DNA of 64,000 nt, taken from an uncultured Tenacibaculum sp. (GTDB lineage Bacteria; Bacteroidota; Bacteroidia; Flavobacteriales; Flavobacteriaceae). The stretch spans positions 1 through 64,000 of the forward strand of contig NZ_CANNBW010000004.1 in NCBI RefSeq assembly GCF_947502995.1, in the 5' to 3' direction. Positions 30,003 to 38,926 of the stretch are shown piece after piece; positions within the stretch are counted from its first letter, which is position 1; each line of letters opens with the position of its first letter. The notes under the pieces are model-generated. The model ran no database searches, was not told the origin of the DNA, and saw only the letters and a list, made by a program, of their open reading frames with translations. A program made the translations under genes and the position numbers.

Positions 30003-30127
30003 CGTCATTCCGAATTTATTTCGGAATCTCATCTGACTGTAAAATGATAATTATGATGAGAACCTGAAACAAGTTCAGGTTGACAAACCAAATTAAAGAT
30101 ATAAAGCCGAACTTGTTCAGCATCTCG
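30003..30127. repeat. Dispersed palindromic repeats between hisD and hisC
   Basis: The gap holds CGTCATTCCGAATTTATTTC followed by GGAATCTCAT (palindromic core ATTCCGAA/TTCGGAAT, 30003-30032), then AACCTGAAACAAGTTCAGGT (30061), then GCCGAACTTGTTCAGC (30106). All are short palindromes of the type scattered in flavobacterial intergenic DNA. Confidence 0.65.
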
Positions 30128-30136
30128 TAAATAGAA

Positions 30137-31168
30137 ATGAAAACAATCAATTTAAAAAATATAGTTAGAGAAAACATTTTAAATCTAACACCATATTCAT
30201 CAGCAAGAGACGAATTTAAAGGAGCTGCAGATGTATTTTTAGATGCGAATGAAAATCCTTACGGAACATTAAATCGTTATCCAGATCCACACCAAAGAGA
30301 AATCAAGCAAAAGTTAGCGAAAATCAAAAACGTTGAACCGAGTCAAGTTTTCATAGGAAACGGAAGCGATGAAATTATCGATTTAGCTTACAGAATCTTT
30401 TGTAAACCTGGAGTTGATAAAGCATTAACATTCTCACCAACTTACGGAATGTACGATGTTTCTGCAGGAATCAATAATGTAGAATTAATTAAACAACCGT
30501 TGATTAATGATTATCAGATCAATTTAAATCAATTACAACCGTATTTAGATGATCCGAAAGTAAAAATCATTTTTGTGTGTTCACCGAACAATCCTACAGG
30601 AAATTCTTTCAATATAGGAGATGTAGAATACATCCTAGATAATTTTGATGGTATTGTTATTATAGATGAAGCGTATATCGATTTTAGTGAACAAACATCT
30701 TTTGTTAGTAAAATTAACGATTATGAGAATTTAATTGTTAGTCAGACATTCAGTAAAGCTTGGGGATTAGCAGGAGTACGTGTTGGAGCGGCTTATATGA
30801 ATGAAAAACTAATGGATTTATACAAGCGTGTAAAACCACCATATAACGTAAGTGTTTTAAATCAAGAAGCTGTTTTAGAATCGTTAAACGCATATGAGTT
30901 AGTTCAAGCAAATATTAAAGCAATTTTACAAGAACGAGATAATTTGAGAGAGAAATTAGCGGGATTAAAAATTGTAAATAAGATTTATCCTACAGATGCT
31001 AACTTTTTATTAGTGAATGTAGATAATGCAGATAAAACGTATGATTATTTAATAGAAGAAAAGGTAATCATTAGAAACCGTAATAAAGTAGTTAATAACT
31101 GTATTAGAATCACGGTAGGAACACCTGAGGAGAATAAGAAGTTGATAGAGGCTTTAAAACAATTGTAG
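30137..31168 (+). CDS. hisC: Histidinol-phosphate aminotransferase
   Basis: PLP enzyme converting imidazole acetol phosphate and glutamate to histidinol phosphate. The 343-residue protein shows fold-type I motifs: FLDANENPYG, FIGNGSDEIIDLAYR, CSPNNPTGN, IDEAYIDF (Asp for the pyridine nitrogen) and SQTFSKAWGLAGVRVG with the Schiff-base Lys. Follows hisD after a repeat-filled gap. Confidence 0.97.
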   Translation: MKTINLKNIVRENILNLTPYSSARDEFKGAADVFLDANENPYGTLNRYPDPHQREIKQKLAKIKNVEPSQVFIGNGSDEIIDLAYRIFCKPGVDKALTFSPTYGMYDVSAGINNVELIKQPLINDYQINLNQLQPYLDDPKVKIIFVCSPNNPTGNSFNIGDVEYILDNFDGIVIIDEAYIDFSEQTSFVSKINDYENLIVSQTFSKAWGLAGVRVGAAYMNEKLMDLYKRVKPPYNVSVLNQEAVLESLNAYELVQANIKAILQERDNLREKLAGLKIVNKIYPTDANFLLVNVDNADKTYDYLIEEKVIIRNRNKVVNNCIRITVGTPEENKKLIEALKQL

Positions 31169-31231
31169 AACTTTATATGAGAATGTCATTTTGATAGCGA
31201 TCCAAAAATTACTCCGTAAAAAACGTTAAAA

Positions 31232-31402
31232 ATGAAAAGCTGTTTGAGCAAAGCGAGTTCTTTTCATTTAGTTTTGAGGAATATAATTTTTGTGAGATGA
31301 AATCATAAGACTAGATTTTTTTGATTCTTTTTTCATCAATGGAAAAAAGAATAATATAAAATAATTAAAACAAAAAATTATCCTGAATCAAGTTCAGGAT
31401 TG
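31232..31402. repeat. Dispersed hairpin repeats between hisC and hisB
   Basis: 31232-31267 is a hairpin with arms ATGAAAAG/CTTTTCAT around CTGTTTGAGC...AGCGAGTT, nearly the same as 14443-14479. 31325-31351 has arms TTCTTTTTTC/GAAAAAAGAA with an ATCAA loop, in the same relative order as the pair at 14442-14560. 31381-31402 is a TCCTGAA...TTCAGGA palindrome that runs almost into the hisB start. Confidence 0.7.
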
Positions 31403-31417
31403 ATTAACAAGTTAATC

Positions 31418-32554
31418 ATGAAAAAAGTATTATTTATAGATAGAGACGGAACTTTAGTAATAGAACCACCAATCGATTATCAATTAGATAGTTTAGAAAA
31501 ATTAGAGTTTTATCCAAAAGTATTTCGTTACATGGCTAAAATAGCTGAAGAGTTAGATTACGAATTGGTAATGGTAACCAATCAAGATGGATTAGGAACA
31601 GATTCTTTTCCTGAAGATACATTCTGGCCTGCACAAAATAAAGTGATTACAGCTTTTGAAAGAGAAGGAGTTGTATTTTCTGAAGTAGTAATTGATAAAA
31701 CTTTTGCTCATGAAAATGCACCCACTCGTAAGCCAAGAACCGGATTATTAACACATTACTTTTCTGAAGGATATGATTTAGAAAATTCTTTCGTGTTAGG
31801 TGATCGTATTACAGATATGGAATTAGCGAAAAATTTAGGAGCAAAGGGAATTTACTTATCTGAGAATCCAGAATTAGGAGCAGATGAAATCGAGGCGTCT
31901 AAACAAGAAATTGTTGATTGTATTGCTTTAACAAGTACAGATTGGAAAGAGATTTATGAATTTTTAAAGTTAGAAGATCGTGTTGCAGAGATTACAAGAA
32001 ACACGAACGAAACTAAAATTTATATTAAATTGAATTTAGATGGTTCTGGTAAAAATGATATTGATACAGGATTAAAGTTTTTCGATCATATGTTAGATCA
32101 AATTGGTCGTCATGGAGCAATGGATTTAACCATAAAAGTAGACGGAGATTTAGAAGTAGATGAACATCATACTATCGAAGATACCATGATTGCTTTCGGA
32201 GAATTATTCAATAAAGCTTTAGGAAATAAATTAGGTATAGAGCGTTACGGTTTCTGCTTACCAATGGATGATTGTTTAGCGCAAGTTGCTGTTGACTTTG
32301 GAGGAAGAAACTGGTTAGAATGGGATGCTGAGTTTAAACGTGAGAAAATTGGTGATATGCCAACAGAAATGTTTTTCCACTTGTTTAAGTCATTTACAGA
32401 CGGAGCGAAATGTAATTTAAATATTAAAGCTGAAGGTATAAACGAACATCACAAAATAGAAGGGATTTTTAAAGCTTTTGCTAAGGCAATGAAAATGGCT
32501 GTTAAGCGAGATGCGAATAAAATGTTTTTACCAAGTACTAAAGGGCTACTTTAG
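31418..32554 (+). CDS. hisB: Bifunctional histidinol-phosphatase / imidazoleglycerol-phosphate dehydratase
   Basis: A fusion of two pathway enzymes. The N-terminal HAD phosphatase (about 1-165) has the nucleophile motif [14 protein letters not shown], and a region with [17 protein letters not shown] spacing ([14 protein letters not shown]) and [10 protein letters not shown]. The C-terminal dehydratase (about 190-378) has the repeated metal-binding motifs [19 protein letters not shown] and NEHHKIEG. Start chosen at 31418 ([12 protein letters not shown]); an in-frame TTG at 31400 lies inside a repeat palindrome and is not needed. Confidence 0.96.
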   Translation: MKKVLFIDRDGTLVIEPPIDYQLDSLEKLEFYPKVFRYMAKIAEELDYELVMVTNQDGLGTDSFPEDTFWPAQNKVITAFEREGVVFSEVVIDKTFAHENAPTRKPRTGLLTHYFSEGYDLENSFVLGDRITDMELAKNLGAKGIYLSENPELGADEIEASKQEIVDCIALTSTDWKEIYEFLKLEDRVAEITRNTNETKIYIKLNLDGSGKNDIDTGLKFFDHMLDQIGRHGAMDLTIKVDGDLEVDEHHTIEDTMIAFGELFNKALGNKLGIERYGFCLPMDDCLAQVAVDFGGRNWLEWDAEFKREKIGDMPTEMFFHLFKSFTDGAKCNLNIKAEGINEHHKIEGIFKAFAKAMKMAVKRDANKMFLPSTKGLL

Positions 32555-32559
32555 TGGCT

Positions 32560-32607
32560 AGTATTAAGTTTTGAGTACAAAGTTTGCTATTTTGAAAACT
32601 TAATACT
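32560..32607. repeat. 13-bp inverted repeat between hisB and hisH
   Basis: AGTATTAAGTTTT (32560) pairs perfectly with AAAACTTAATACT (32595), followed by further AATACT copies up to the hisH start. No T run follows, so it is not an obvious terminator. Confidence 0.6.
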
Positions 32608-32636
32608 TAATACTAACTACTCAATACTAAAAAAGA

Positions 32637-33218
32637 ATGAAATTAGTAATAATAGATTACGGAGCAGGAAATATAAAAAGTATTCAATTTGCTTTTAAAC
32701 GTTTGGGTGTCGATGCTGTGTTAACCAATAATGTAGCAGAAATTAAGAATGCAGACAAAGTGATTTTCCCAGGTGTAGGAGAAGCAAGTTCTGCAATGCA
32801 AAAACTAAGAGAAAGCGGATTAGATAAAGTGATTCCAACTTTAAAACAACCTGTTTTAGGAATTTGTTTAGGAATGCAGTTAATGTGTAATTCTTCAGAA
32901 GAAGGAAATACAAAAGGTCTAGGTATTTTCGATGTCGATATAAAACGTTTTTCTAACGAAGTTAAAGTTCCACAAATGGGATGGAACACGGTAACAGATT
33001 TAAAATCTGAATTATTCAAAGGCATAAAAGAAGACGAATATATGTATTTGGTACATAGTTTCTACGCTGAAGATTGTGAATACGCTATTGCGTCTACAGA
33101 ATACGGAGTGAAATATGCCACAGCTTTGCTTAAAGATAATTTCTACGGAACTCAATTTCACCCAGAGAAAAGTGGAGTAGAAGGAGAAAAGATTTTAAAG
33201 AACTTTTTAGCGTTATAA
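32637..33218 (+). CDS. hisH: Imidazole glycerol phosphate synthase, glutaminase subunit
   Basis: Supplies ammonia from glutamine to HisF. The 193-residue class I amidotransferase has IIDYGAGNIKSI, FPGVGEA, the nucleophile Cys in LGICLGMQLM, VPQMGWN, HSFYAE and the catalytic GTQFHPEKSG. HisF is encoded in the same operon, separated by hisA and small ORFs. Confidence 0.97.
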   Translation: MKLVIIDYGAGNIKSIQFAFKRLGVDAVLTNNVAEIKNADKVIFPGVGEASSAMQKLRESGLDKVIPTLKQPVLGICLGMQLMCNSSEEGNTKGLGIFDVDIKRFSNEVKVPQMGWNTVTDLKSELFKGIKEDEYMYLVHSFYAEDCEYAIASTEYGVKYATALLKDNFYGTQFHPEKSGVEGEKILKNFLAL

Positions 33219-33229
33219 TTTAAAATAAA

Positions 33230-33526
33230 ATGGAAAGTAGAACGAATTATAAAAAGTGGGCTTTTAGATTATTAATTTATTTATTAATAGTTGAGGCTGT
33301 TTCCTTTTATACAGTAGTAAATTTCTTTAATGATATTGAAAATTCTGACACATTTCATTTAAGAGTGAATATTTTATGGAACTTATCGAGAGTGCTTTTC
33401 CTTTTAGGATCAGTTTTAACAATTTTAATGTTAACTAAAAAAGAAAATAAAAATTATCAATATTATATTTCATTGATTGGATATCCTCTTTTTCTTATTT
33501 TTTCAGTTGTATTACCATTCTTATAA
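33230..33526 (+). CDS. Small three-helix membrane protein of unknown function
   Basis: Not recognised. The 98-residue product has three predicted transmembrane segments (about 10-30, 48-66, 77-97) with a charged KKENKNYQ loop. It starts 11 nt after hisH and is co-oriented, so it is probably co-transcribed with the his genes. No link to histidine synthesis can be seen. Confidence 0.6.
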   Translation: MESRTNYKKWAFRLLIYLLIVEAVSFYTVVNFFNDIENSDTFHLRVNILWNLSRVLFLLGSVLTILMLTKKENKNYQYYISLIGYPLFLIFSVVLPFL

Positions 33527-33535
33527 TAATTTCGT

Positions 33536-33712
33536 ATGACACAAGAAGAAAAGAAAATCATATTAGAAACATATAAATGGATTAAAGTGAAAAAGTATGA
33601 AGATGACGAATCTTTATCTTGGGAAGAACGCTATAAAAGATTAGAAAAACATCATTTAGAAGAGACCTATTTTTTAATTGATAAAATTAGAGAAGTGATA
33701 AAGGAGTTGTAA
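33536..33712 (+). CDS. Short charged hypothetical protein
   Basis: A 58-residue ORF (MTQEEKKIILETYKWIKVKK at its start) that begins 9 nt after the preceding membrane protein gene. The sequence is helical and rich in Lys and Glu, with the conserved-looking SLSWEERYKRLEKHH segment. Tight spacing and an amphipathic composition support a real gene. Function unknown. Confidence 0.55.
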   Translation: MTQEEKKIILETYKWIKVKKYEDDESLSWEERYKRLEKHHLEETYFLIDKIREVIKEL

Positions 33713-33832
33713 TAACTGATTTACTTCGTTTATCTTTTAATATTATTCAGAGAACACACGTAATTATAAAAATAAAAGCTTGTAGCTAATTGCAAAAAGC
33801 AAAAATCTAAAAACCAAAGAACAACTAACAAA

Positions 33833-34585
33833 ATGAGAATCATACCAGCCATAGATATTATAGACGGAAAATGTGTCCGTTTAACAAAAGGCGATTACGA
33901 TACAAAAAAAATATATAATGAAAGTCCTGTTGAAGTTGCTAAGGAATTTCAAGATGCAGGAATCGAATATTTACACGTAGTAGATTTAGATGGAGCTAAA
34001 GCTAGTAGAATAATCAACTACAAAGTTTTAGAGCAGATTGCGACTAAAACTTCTTTAAAAATTGATTTTGGAGGCGGATTAAAATCTGATGAGGATTTAA
34101 ATATTGCTTTCGAATCAGGAGCAAATCAAATTACAGGAGGAAGTATTGCCGTAAAGAAACCAGAAGTTTTTGAAAGTTGGATTCAAAAATACGGATCAGA
34201 TAAAATCATTTTGGGGGCCGATTTTTATCCAGATGATACAGGTGGAAAAATTGCAATAAGTGGTTGGCAAGAAGAAAGTAATTTAGCTTTATTACCTTTC
34301 ATTCAAGGATATCAAGAAAAAGGAATTAGTTATGTGATTTGTACAGATATTTCTAAAGATGGAATGTTACAAGGTCCAAGTTTTGGAACTTATAAAGAGA
34401 TTTTGTCAGATCGAGCGGAGTCGAGAGCTAAACTAAATCTTATTGCTTCTGGAGGAATTTCTAATTTCGATGAATTACCAAAATTAGCTGAGTTAGGTTG
34501 TGAAGGTGTTATCATTGGTAAAGCCATTTACGAGAATAGAATTAGTTTAGCAGCACTAGAAAAATTTATAGTTTCAAATAATTAA
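33833..34585 (+). CDS. hisA: Phosphoribosylformimino-5-aminoimidazole carboxamide ribotide isomerase
   Basis: TIM-barrel isomerase of histidine synthesis. The 250-residue protein has [16 protein letters not shown] with the catalytic Asp, [30 protein letters not shown] with the second Asp, and [12 protein letters not shown]. Between the helix EIL and LNLIASGG it carries SDRAESRAK, several residues longer than the usual stretch. This segment is encoded by 34404-34427, which is nearly the same as the half-repeat at 36600-36623. The extra residues fall in a loop-helix region before strand 7, away from the catalytic residues, so activity is likely retained. Confidence 0.95.
   Translation: MRIIPAIDIIDGKCVRLTKGDYDTKKIYNESPVEVAKEFQDAGIEYLHVVDLDGAKASRIINYKVLEQIATKTSLKIDFGGGLKSDEDLNIAFESGANQITGGSIAVKKPEVFESWIQKYGSDKIILGADFYPDDTGGKIAISGWQEESNLALLPFIQGYQEKGISYVICTDISKDGMLQGPSFGTYKEILSDRAESRAKLNLIASGGISNFDELPKLAELGCEGVIIGKAIYENRISLAALEKFIVSNN
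34404..34427 (+). repeat. Dispersed repeat half-unit inside hisA coding sequence
   Basis: The 24-nt stretch matches 36600-36623 at 21 of 24 positions (shared TGTCA, TCGAGCG, AGTCGAGAG). It is read in frame as part of HisA residues 191-198. Confidence 0.7.
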
Positions 34586-34589
34586 TGTT

Positions 34590-35099
34590 ATGAATGAAGA
34601 ATTACTTAATGAATTCAAAGAGCAAATCATTTTTAGACTTGACGAAAGTTCAAGAATGAATATGAAATCTCTGGCTTTAATTTCCGAAGAAGATGTGTGG
34701 AAACGTTTTAACCAATCATCAAATAGTATTGGTAATTTGATTTTACACCTTTGCGGAAATATAACTCAGTATGCTATTGCTTCTCTGGGGAATAAAGAAG
34801 ATCAAAGAAATAGAGATTTAGAGTTTTCTACAGAAGAAGGATATACAAAAGCAGAATTATTAAATAAACTTTCAGGAACAGTACAAGAAGCAAAACGTAT
34901 CATTTTAGAAACTTCTCAAGAAGAATATTTAAGAAAAAGAGAAGTGCAAGGTTTTAATTTTTCAGGAATAGGAATAGCAATACATGTAACAGAACATTAT
35001 TCTTATCATACTGGTCAAATTGCATTTTGGGTTAAGCAATTAAAAAATAAAGATCTTGGATTTTACGATGGTATGGATTTAACAGTAAAAAATAAATAG
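34590..35099 (+). CDS. DinB-like / DUF1572 protein
   Basis: A 169-residue four-helix-bundle protein of the DinB/YfiT class. Visible are [18 protein letters not shown] with the first metal-binding His, and [20 protein letters not shown] with two later His, the usual HHH metal site. Such proteins are often thiol-dependent (bacillithiol or mycothiol) transferases; this would fit with the ytxJ gene at 5584, but is only inference. It starts 4 nt after hisA and ends 4 nt before hisF, so it is part of the operon. Confidence 0.82.
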   Translation: MNEELLNEFKEQIIFRLDESSRMNMKSLALISEEDVWKRFNQSSNSIGNLILHLCGNITQYAIASLGNKEDQRNRDLEFSTEEGYTKAELLNKLSGTVQEAKRIILETSQEEYLRKREVQGFNFSGIGIAIHVTEHYSYHTGQIAFWVKQLKNKDLGFYDGMDLTVKNK

Positions 35100-35103
35100 T
35101 AAC

Positions 35104-35859
35104 ATGTTAACAAAGAGAATTATTCCTTGTTTAGATATAAAAAACGGAAGAACTGTAAAAGGTGTCAATTTTGTTAATTTAGTAGACGCTGGTGATCCAG
35201 TTGTATTAGCTAAACAGTATGCAGAAATAGGAGCAGACGAATTGGTGTTTTTAGATATTGCAGCTACACTAGAAAATAGAGGAACTACTTTAGATATGGT
35301 AGAAAAAGTTGCTGCACAAGTAAATATTCCATTTACAGTTGGTGGAGGAATTTCTTCTGTAGAACATGTAGATGCATTATTAAAATGCGGCGCAGATAAA
35401 GTTTCTATTAATTCATCAGCAGTAAAAAGACCAGAATTGGTAAATGAATTATCTCAAAAATTCGGAAGTCAATGTGTAGTTGTAGCCATAGATGCTAAAC
35501 AGATTGATGGAGAATGGAAAGTACATTTAGCAGGAGGAACGATTCCTACAGAATTAAATCTTTTCGATTGGGCTAAAGAAGTAGAAGAAAAAGGTGCGGG
35601 AGAAATCCTATTTACTTCTATGGATAACGACGGAACTAAAGCAGGTTTTGCTAATAAAGCCTTAGCGAAATTATCAGAAGAGTTAAATATTCCAATTATC
35701 GCTTCTGGAGGTGCAGGTTCAGTTCAACACTTTGTAGATACGTTTATAGAAGGAAAATCAGATGCAGCATTAGCAGCTAGTGTTTTTCACTTCGGAGAAA
35801 TTCCAATTCCAGAGTTAAAACAAGAATTACAAAATCAGAATATTCCAGTTCGAATTTAA
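35104..35859 (+). CDS. hisF: Imidazole glycerol phosphate synthase, cyclase subunit
   Basis: TIM-barrel partner of HisH that forms the imidazole ring. The 251-residue protein has [19 protein letters not shown] with the catalytic Asp, [34 protein letters not shown] with the second Asp, and IASGGAGS. Complete and of normal length. Confidence 0.97.
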   Translation: MLTKRIIPCLDIKNGRTVKGVNFVNLVDAGDPVVLAKQYAEIGADELVFLDIAATLENRGTTLDMVEKVAAQVNIPFTVGGGISSVEHVDALLKCGADKVSINSSAVKRPELVNELSQKFGSQCVVVAIDAKQIDGEWKVHLAGGTIPTELNLFDWAKEVEEKGAGEILFTSMDNDGTKAGFANKALAKLSEELNIPIIASGGAGSVQHFVDTFIEGKSDAALAASVFHFGEIPIPELKQELQNQNIPVRI

Positions 35860-35894
35860 AATTAAAAGAAGGTTAAATCAGATTTTTTTAATTG

Positions 35895-36260
35895 ATGATA
35901 GATTTTGATTCAAATATTATAATAAAAGATGTTGCTACTTGGATGGATGGTGGTTCTGTTACTTTAACATGCAAAAATGATAAAGAACAAAATTTTACAC
36001 TCCACTTTGTTCAAAATATGATTTTTGAAATACCAGAGGATTTTGAAGAATTACCAGGTAGATTATACTTCAATAATGAATTAATAGAACAACGATCAGA
36101 TTTAGAAAAAGATATTATCAATTCTTTAGAAAAGAAAATAGTTTCTGGTTTAGGAAAGTTAGAAAAAGCTTTATTGAAAGAAAAGTTAGATTATATTAAG
36201 TCCGAAGAATACTTAAAAGCCAAAGAAAAATTGAAAGTATACAAGAGGAACACAAAATGA
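35895..36260 (+). CDS. Hypothetical protein preceding the receiver-like gene
   Basis: Not recognised. A 121-residue protein from ATG 35895 (an overlapping TTG at 35892 is less likely). The first half is beta-rich (IIIKDVATWMDGGSVTLTCKND), the second half charged and helical (LEKDIINSLEKKIVSGLGKLEKALLKE). Its stop overlaps the start of the cPRD gene by 4 nt (ATGA), so the two are translated together and may work together. Confidence 0.65.
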   Translation: MIDFDSNIIIKDVATWMDGGSVTLTCKNDKEQNFTLHFVQNMIFEIPEDFEELPGRLYFNNELIEQRSDLEKDIINSLEKKIVSGLGKLEKALLKEKLDYIKSEEYLKAKEKLKVYKRNTK

Positions 36261-36598
36261 AAAAGAAAAAATTATTTCTAGATGATATTAGAACCATAGC
36301 CATGGTTTACGATGTGTCAGAAGAAAGAGACTATGATATTGTAAGAACTTACGAAGCCTTTGTTACTTACATAAAAGAAAACGGATTACCTGATTTTATC
36401 AGTTTTGATAATGATCTTGGATTAGATAAAAATGGTGAGGTTGCTCTAGATGGATACGCAGCTGCAAAGTGGTTAGTATATGAATCTGGATTAGATTTAT
36501 CAGAATTAAAATATAAAGTACATTCTGCAAATCCAGTAGCAGCAGAACAAATAAGAGGATTATTAAATAATTATATCGAGTTTTTAAATAAAAAATAA
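36257..36598 (+). CDS. Cyclic-phosphate processing receiver domain (cPRD) protein
   Basis: A 113-residue single-domain protein with a receiver-like fold: KKLFLDDIRTIAM (acidic pair), RTYEAFVTYIKENGLPDFISFDNDLG (the conserved Asp pair), GYAAAKWLVYE and VHSANPVAAEQIRG. This matches the receiver-like family proposed to process cyclic phosphate ends of RNA in repair and conflict settings; the activity is a prediction from the literature. It is co-translated with the preceding gene and embedded in the his operon. It is not a normal response regulator: no output domain or cognate kinase is present. Confidence 0.75.
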   Translation: MKKKKLFLDDIRTIAMVYDVSEERDYDIVRTYEAFVTYIKENGLPDFISFDNDLGLDKNGEVALDGYAAAKWLVYESGLDLSELKYKVHSANPVAAEQIRGLLNNYIEFLNKK

Positions 36599-36599
36599 A

Positions 36600-36671
36600 T
36601 GTCAACTCGAGCGCAGTCGAGAGGTATTTAAATAAATATATCAGTAGGTCTCGACTGCGCTCGACCTGACA
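36600..36671. repeat. Perfect-core inverted repeat upstream of hisIE
   Basis: TGTCAACTCGAGCGCAGTCG (left, from 36600) pairs with CGACTGCGCTCGACCTGACA (right, to 36671), enclosing AT-rich DNA. The left arm begins directly after the cPRD stop. The left half-unit is the one found inside hisA. Confidence 0.8.
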
Positions 36672-36685
36672 ACAAAAACATAAAA

Positions 36686-37273
36686 ATGAAAATAGATTTT
36701 ACTAAAAGCAATGATGGGTTAGTACCTGTTGTGGTTCAAAACAATAATACTTTACAAGTTTTAATGTTAGGATACATGAACCAAGAAGCATTTGAAAAAA
36801 CTGAAAAAGAACAAGTAGTTACCTTTTTTAGTAGAAGTAAAAACAGATTATGGACCAAAGGTGAATCGAGTGGAAATTTTTTACACGTAAAAGATATTCA
36901 AATCGATTGTGATAATGATACAGTATTAATCAAAGCAGATCCCAAAGGACCAACTTGTCATAAAGGCGATACTTCTTGTTTTGCTGAAGAAACTCCTAAA
37001 GGTTTCTTATATGAGTTAGAACAAATCATTCACGATAGAATTGATAACAATGTTGAATCTTCTTATACAAACAAGTTATATAAAAGAGGAATTAATAAAG
37101 TGGCTCAAAAAGTAGGTGAAGAAGCAGTAGAATTGGTTATTGAAGCTAAAGACGATAACGATGAGTTATTTACGAATGAAGCTGCAGATTTAATGTATCA
37201 CTACATTATTTTATTAAAAGCAAAAGGATTTACTTTAAAAGACATCGAAGCTGTTTTAAAAAGTAGACATTAA
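36686..37273 (+). CDS. hisI: Bifunctional phosphoribosyl-AMP cyclohydrolase / phosphoribosyl-ATP pyrophosphatase
   Basis: HisIE fusion catalysing steps 2 and 3 of histidine synthesis. The cyclohydrolase half (about 1-105) has MLGYMNQEAFEKT, TFFSRSKNRLWTKGESSGN, DCDNDTVLIK and the zinc-binding GPTCHKGDTSCF. The pyrophosphatase half (about 108-195) has SYTNKLYKRG, QKVGEEAVELVIEA and NEAADLMYHYIILL. Last gene of the operon, which completes the pathway from PRPP to histidine. Confidence 0.97.
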   Translation: MKIDFTKSNDGLVPVVVQNNNTLQVLMLGYMNQEAFEKTEKEQVVTFFSRSKNRLWTKGESSGNFLHVKDIQIDCDNDTVLIKADPKGPTCHKGDTSCFAEETPKGFLYELEQIIHDRIDNNVESSYTNKLYKRGINKVAQKVGEEAVELVIEAKDDNDELFTNEAADLMYHYIILLKAKGFTLKDIEAVLKSRH

Positions 37274-37290
37274 ACTTCTTGACTTGATTT

Positions 37291-37509
37291 CTATATTAAG
37301 TCAAAGAAAAAACTAAGATAATTTCTAAAGGCAAATGCAATTACAAGGAAGATAAAAATAACTATGTATTTGTGTATGCCTTTATTTGTTTTCACATTAA
37401 ATATCTTACTGTAAATAGTTCGAATTAGAATAAATACTATTGTGATGGATATACTTGTTAAAAATAAAAGCGTAAGAGTTAACATAAAACAATTTTTAAT
37501 ACTTAACAA
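37291..37509 (-). CDS. Possible small membrane protein
   Basis: A 72-residue ORF with two hydrophobic segments (about 8-30 and 48-66) split by a basic KIFNVKTNKGIHKY loop. It lies alone in a gap downstream of hisIE on the other strand. The AT-rich context makes chance hydrophobic ORFs likely, and no family was recognised. Confidence 0.4.
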   Translation of the reverse strand: MLSIKNCFMLTLTLLFLTSISITIVFILIRTIYSKIFNVKTNKGIHKYIVIFIFLVIAFAFRNYLSFFFDLI

Positions 37510-37762
37510 AGATATCTCTTAAATGGATTTTTAACATTCTAATTTTAGAAATAAAAAATAATTATTTCTTTATATTTCATATTCTTCTCAAGTTTCTAAA
37601 AAGCAAAAAACATCAATTATCTTTAGATTAATAAAATGTAATCACCTTAATGTTAAGATAAACATTACTTATTTTAAGAGAAATTGTAGTAATGTTTTAC
37701 TAATATAATCATGGTTTCATCTATTTAGTTTAGCGGACATATTAACCTAAAATCTAAATAAA

Positions 37763-38827
37763 ATGAAACAAAAATTATGCGTATTACTACTACTTGTATT
37801 AACACAGATTACAGTTCAAAGTCAAGATTTCTTAATCAGCGCGCATAGAGGAAATTCAAGTGAAGCTCCAGAAAATACATTAATAGCAAATGAACGAGCA
37901 ATAGATGCAAAAGCTGATTTCATCGAATGTGATGTAAGAAGAACAAGAGATGGAGTTTTGGTTTTAATGCACGATAGTACATTAGACAGAACTACAAATA
38001 CCAGAGGAAGATTAAGAAACTTCAATTATAGTCAATTGGCAAATGTAAGTGCAGGGTACTCAAGAAGATTTGGGAATCAATTCTCAAATGAAAGAATACC
38101 AACATTAAGAGAAGCTTTAGTCCAAGCCAAAGGAAGAGTTAAAGTTGAGATAGAGATTAAAGAAAGCGGATTAGCAGATGCAGTTGTGGCTCTAGTAAAA
38201 GAACTGAAGATGGAAAATGATGTAATTATTATTTCATTCACTTTTTCAGAATTACAAAGAGTAAAACAGATTTCTAATATTCCAATTAAATATTTAGTAA
38301 GTATTTTCTGGGGAAGTAGCACGTTAAGAAGAGTTCAGAGTATTGGTGGAGAATATTTCGGACCAAGAGGTGTTGTATCTACTTCTAGAATAAGAGAAGC
38401 AAGAGCTATGGGAATTGAAATCATTTCTTACACGATAGATTCTGAAAGAGACATTAGAAGAGCAATTCAAAATGGACAAAGAGGTATTGCTACAAATTAT
38501 CCAAGAAGAGCTTATAGAATTAGACAAGAGTTACAAGGCAAGTCAGTAACCACAACTGAAGATATTTTACCTGTAATTGATGAATTAGATTCAGATGAGG
38601 TAATAGTGTATCCAAATCCAACTATAAATTCTTTTCAAATAAAGACGAATAGTATTTCAGGAAATGTAAAAATTGTAAATACTTTAGGTCAAATTGTAGC
38701 TAATTTTGGAAATATTGAAAATGTATCGAATTACAACTTTACTATTCCTAGTTTACAAAGTGGTAGATATACTCTGTTTATTGAAACAGAAACATCAATA
38801 GAAAAATTACCGTTGCTAATTAAATAG
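37763..38827 (+). CDS. Secreted glycerophosphodiester phosphodiesterase with T9SS sorting domain
   Basis: Hydrolyses glycerophosphodiesters to glycerol 3-phosphate and an alcohol. A signal peptide (MKQKLCVLLLLVLTQITVQS) is followed by the GDPD TIM barrel: ISAHRGNSSEAPENTL with the catalytic His, ECDVRRTRDGVLVLMHDSTLDRTT split here as ECDVRRTRDG and LMHDSTLDRT (second His), RIPTLREAL, VEIEIKES. The C-terminal part (about 275-354) starts VIVYPNPTINSFQIK and ends in a typical T9SS type A sorting domain, so it is exported to the surface or medium. Probably scavenges phosphate or glycerol from lipids. Confidence 0.92.
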   Translation: MKQKLCVLLLLVLTQITVQSQDFLISAHRGNSSEAPENTLIANERAIDAKADFIECDVRRTRDGVLVLMHDSTLDRTTNTRGRLRNFNYSQLANVSAGYSRRFGNQFSNERIPTLREALVQAKGRVKVEIEIKESGLADAVVALVKELKMENDVIIISFTFSELQRVKQISNIPIKYLVSIFWGSSTLRRVQSIGGEYFGPRGVVSTSRIREARAMGIEIISYTIDSERDIRRAIQNGQRGIATNYPRRAYRIRQELQGKSVTTTEDILPVIDELDSDEVIVYPNPTINSFQIKTNSISGNVKIVNTLGQIVANFGNIENVSNYNFTIPSLQSGRYTLFIETETSIEKLPLLIK

Positions 38828-38849
38828 AAGCATAGTTATATTAATTCTT

Positions 38850-38886
38850 AAACTCCATCTTTTATAAAAACAAGATGGAGTTTTTG
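38850..38886 (+). terminator. Rho-independent terminator of the GDPD gene
   Basis: AAACTCCATCTT, loop, AAGATGGAGTTT followed by TTG and a T run, 23 nt after the stop. Confidence 0.85.
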
Positions 38887-38926
38887 TTTACTTTTATCTC
38901 AAAAATAATTTGTGTGAATTAAGAGT

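Noticed and set aside
37279..37304. Terminator hairpin after hisIE
   Set aside because: A short TTGACTT/AAGTCAA stem exists but is not followed by a T run on the plus strand, so it was not called.
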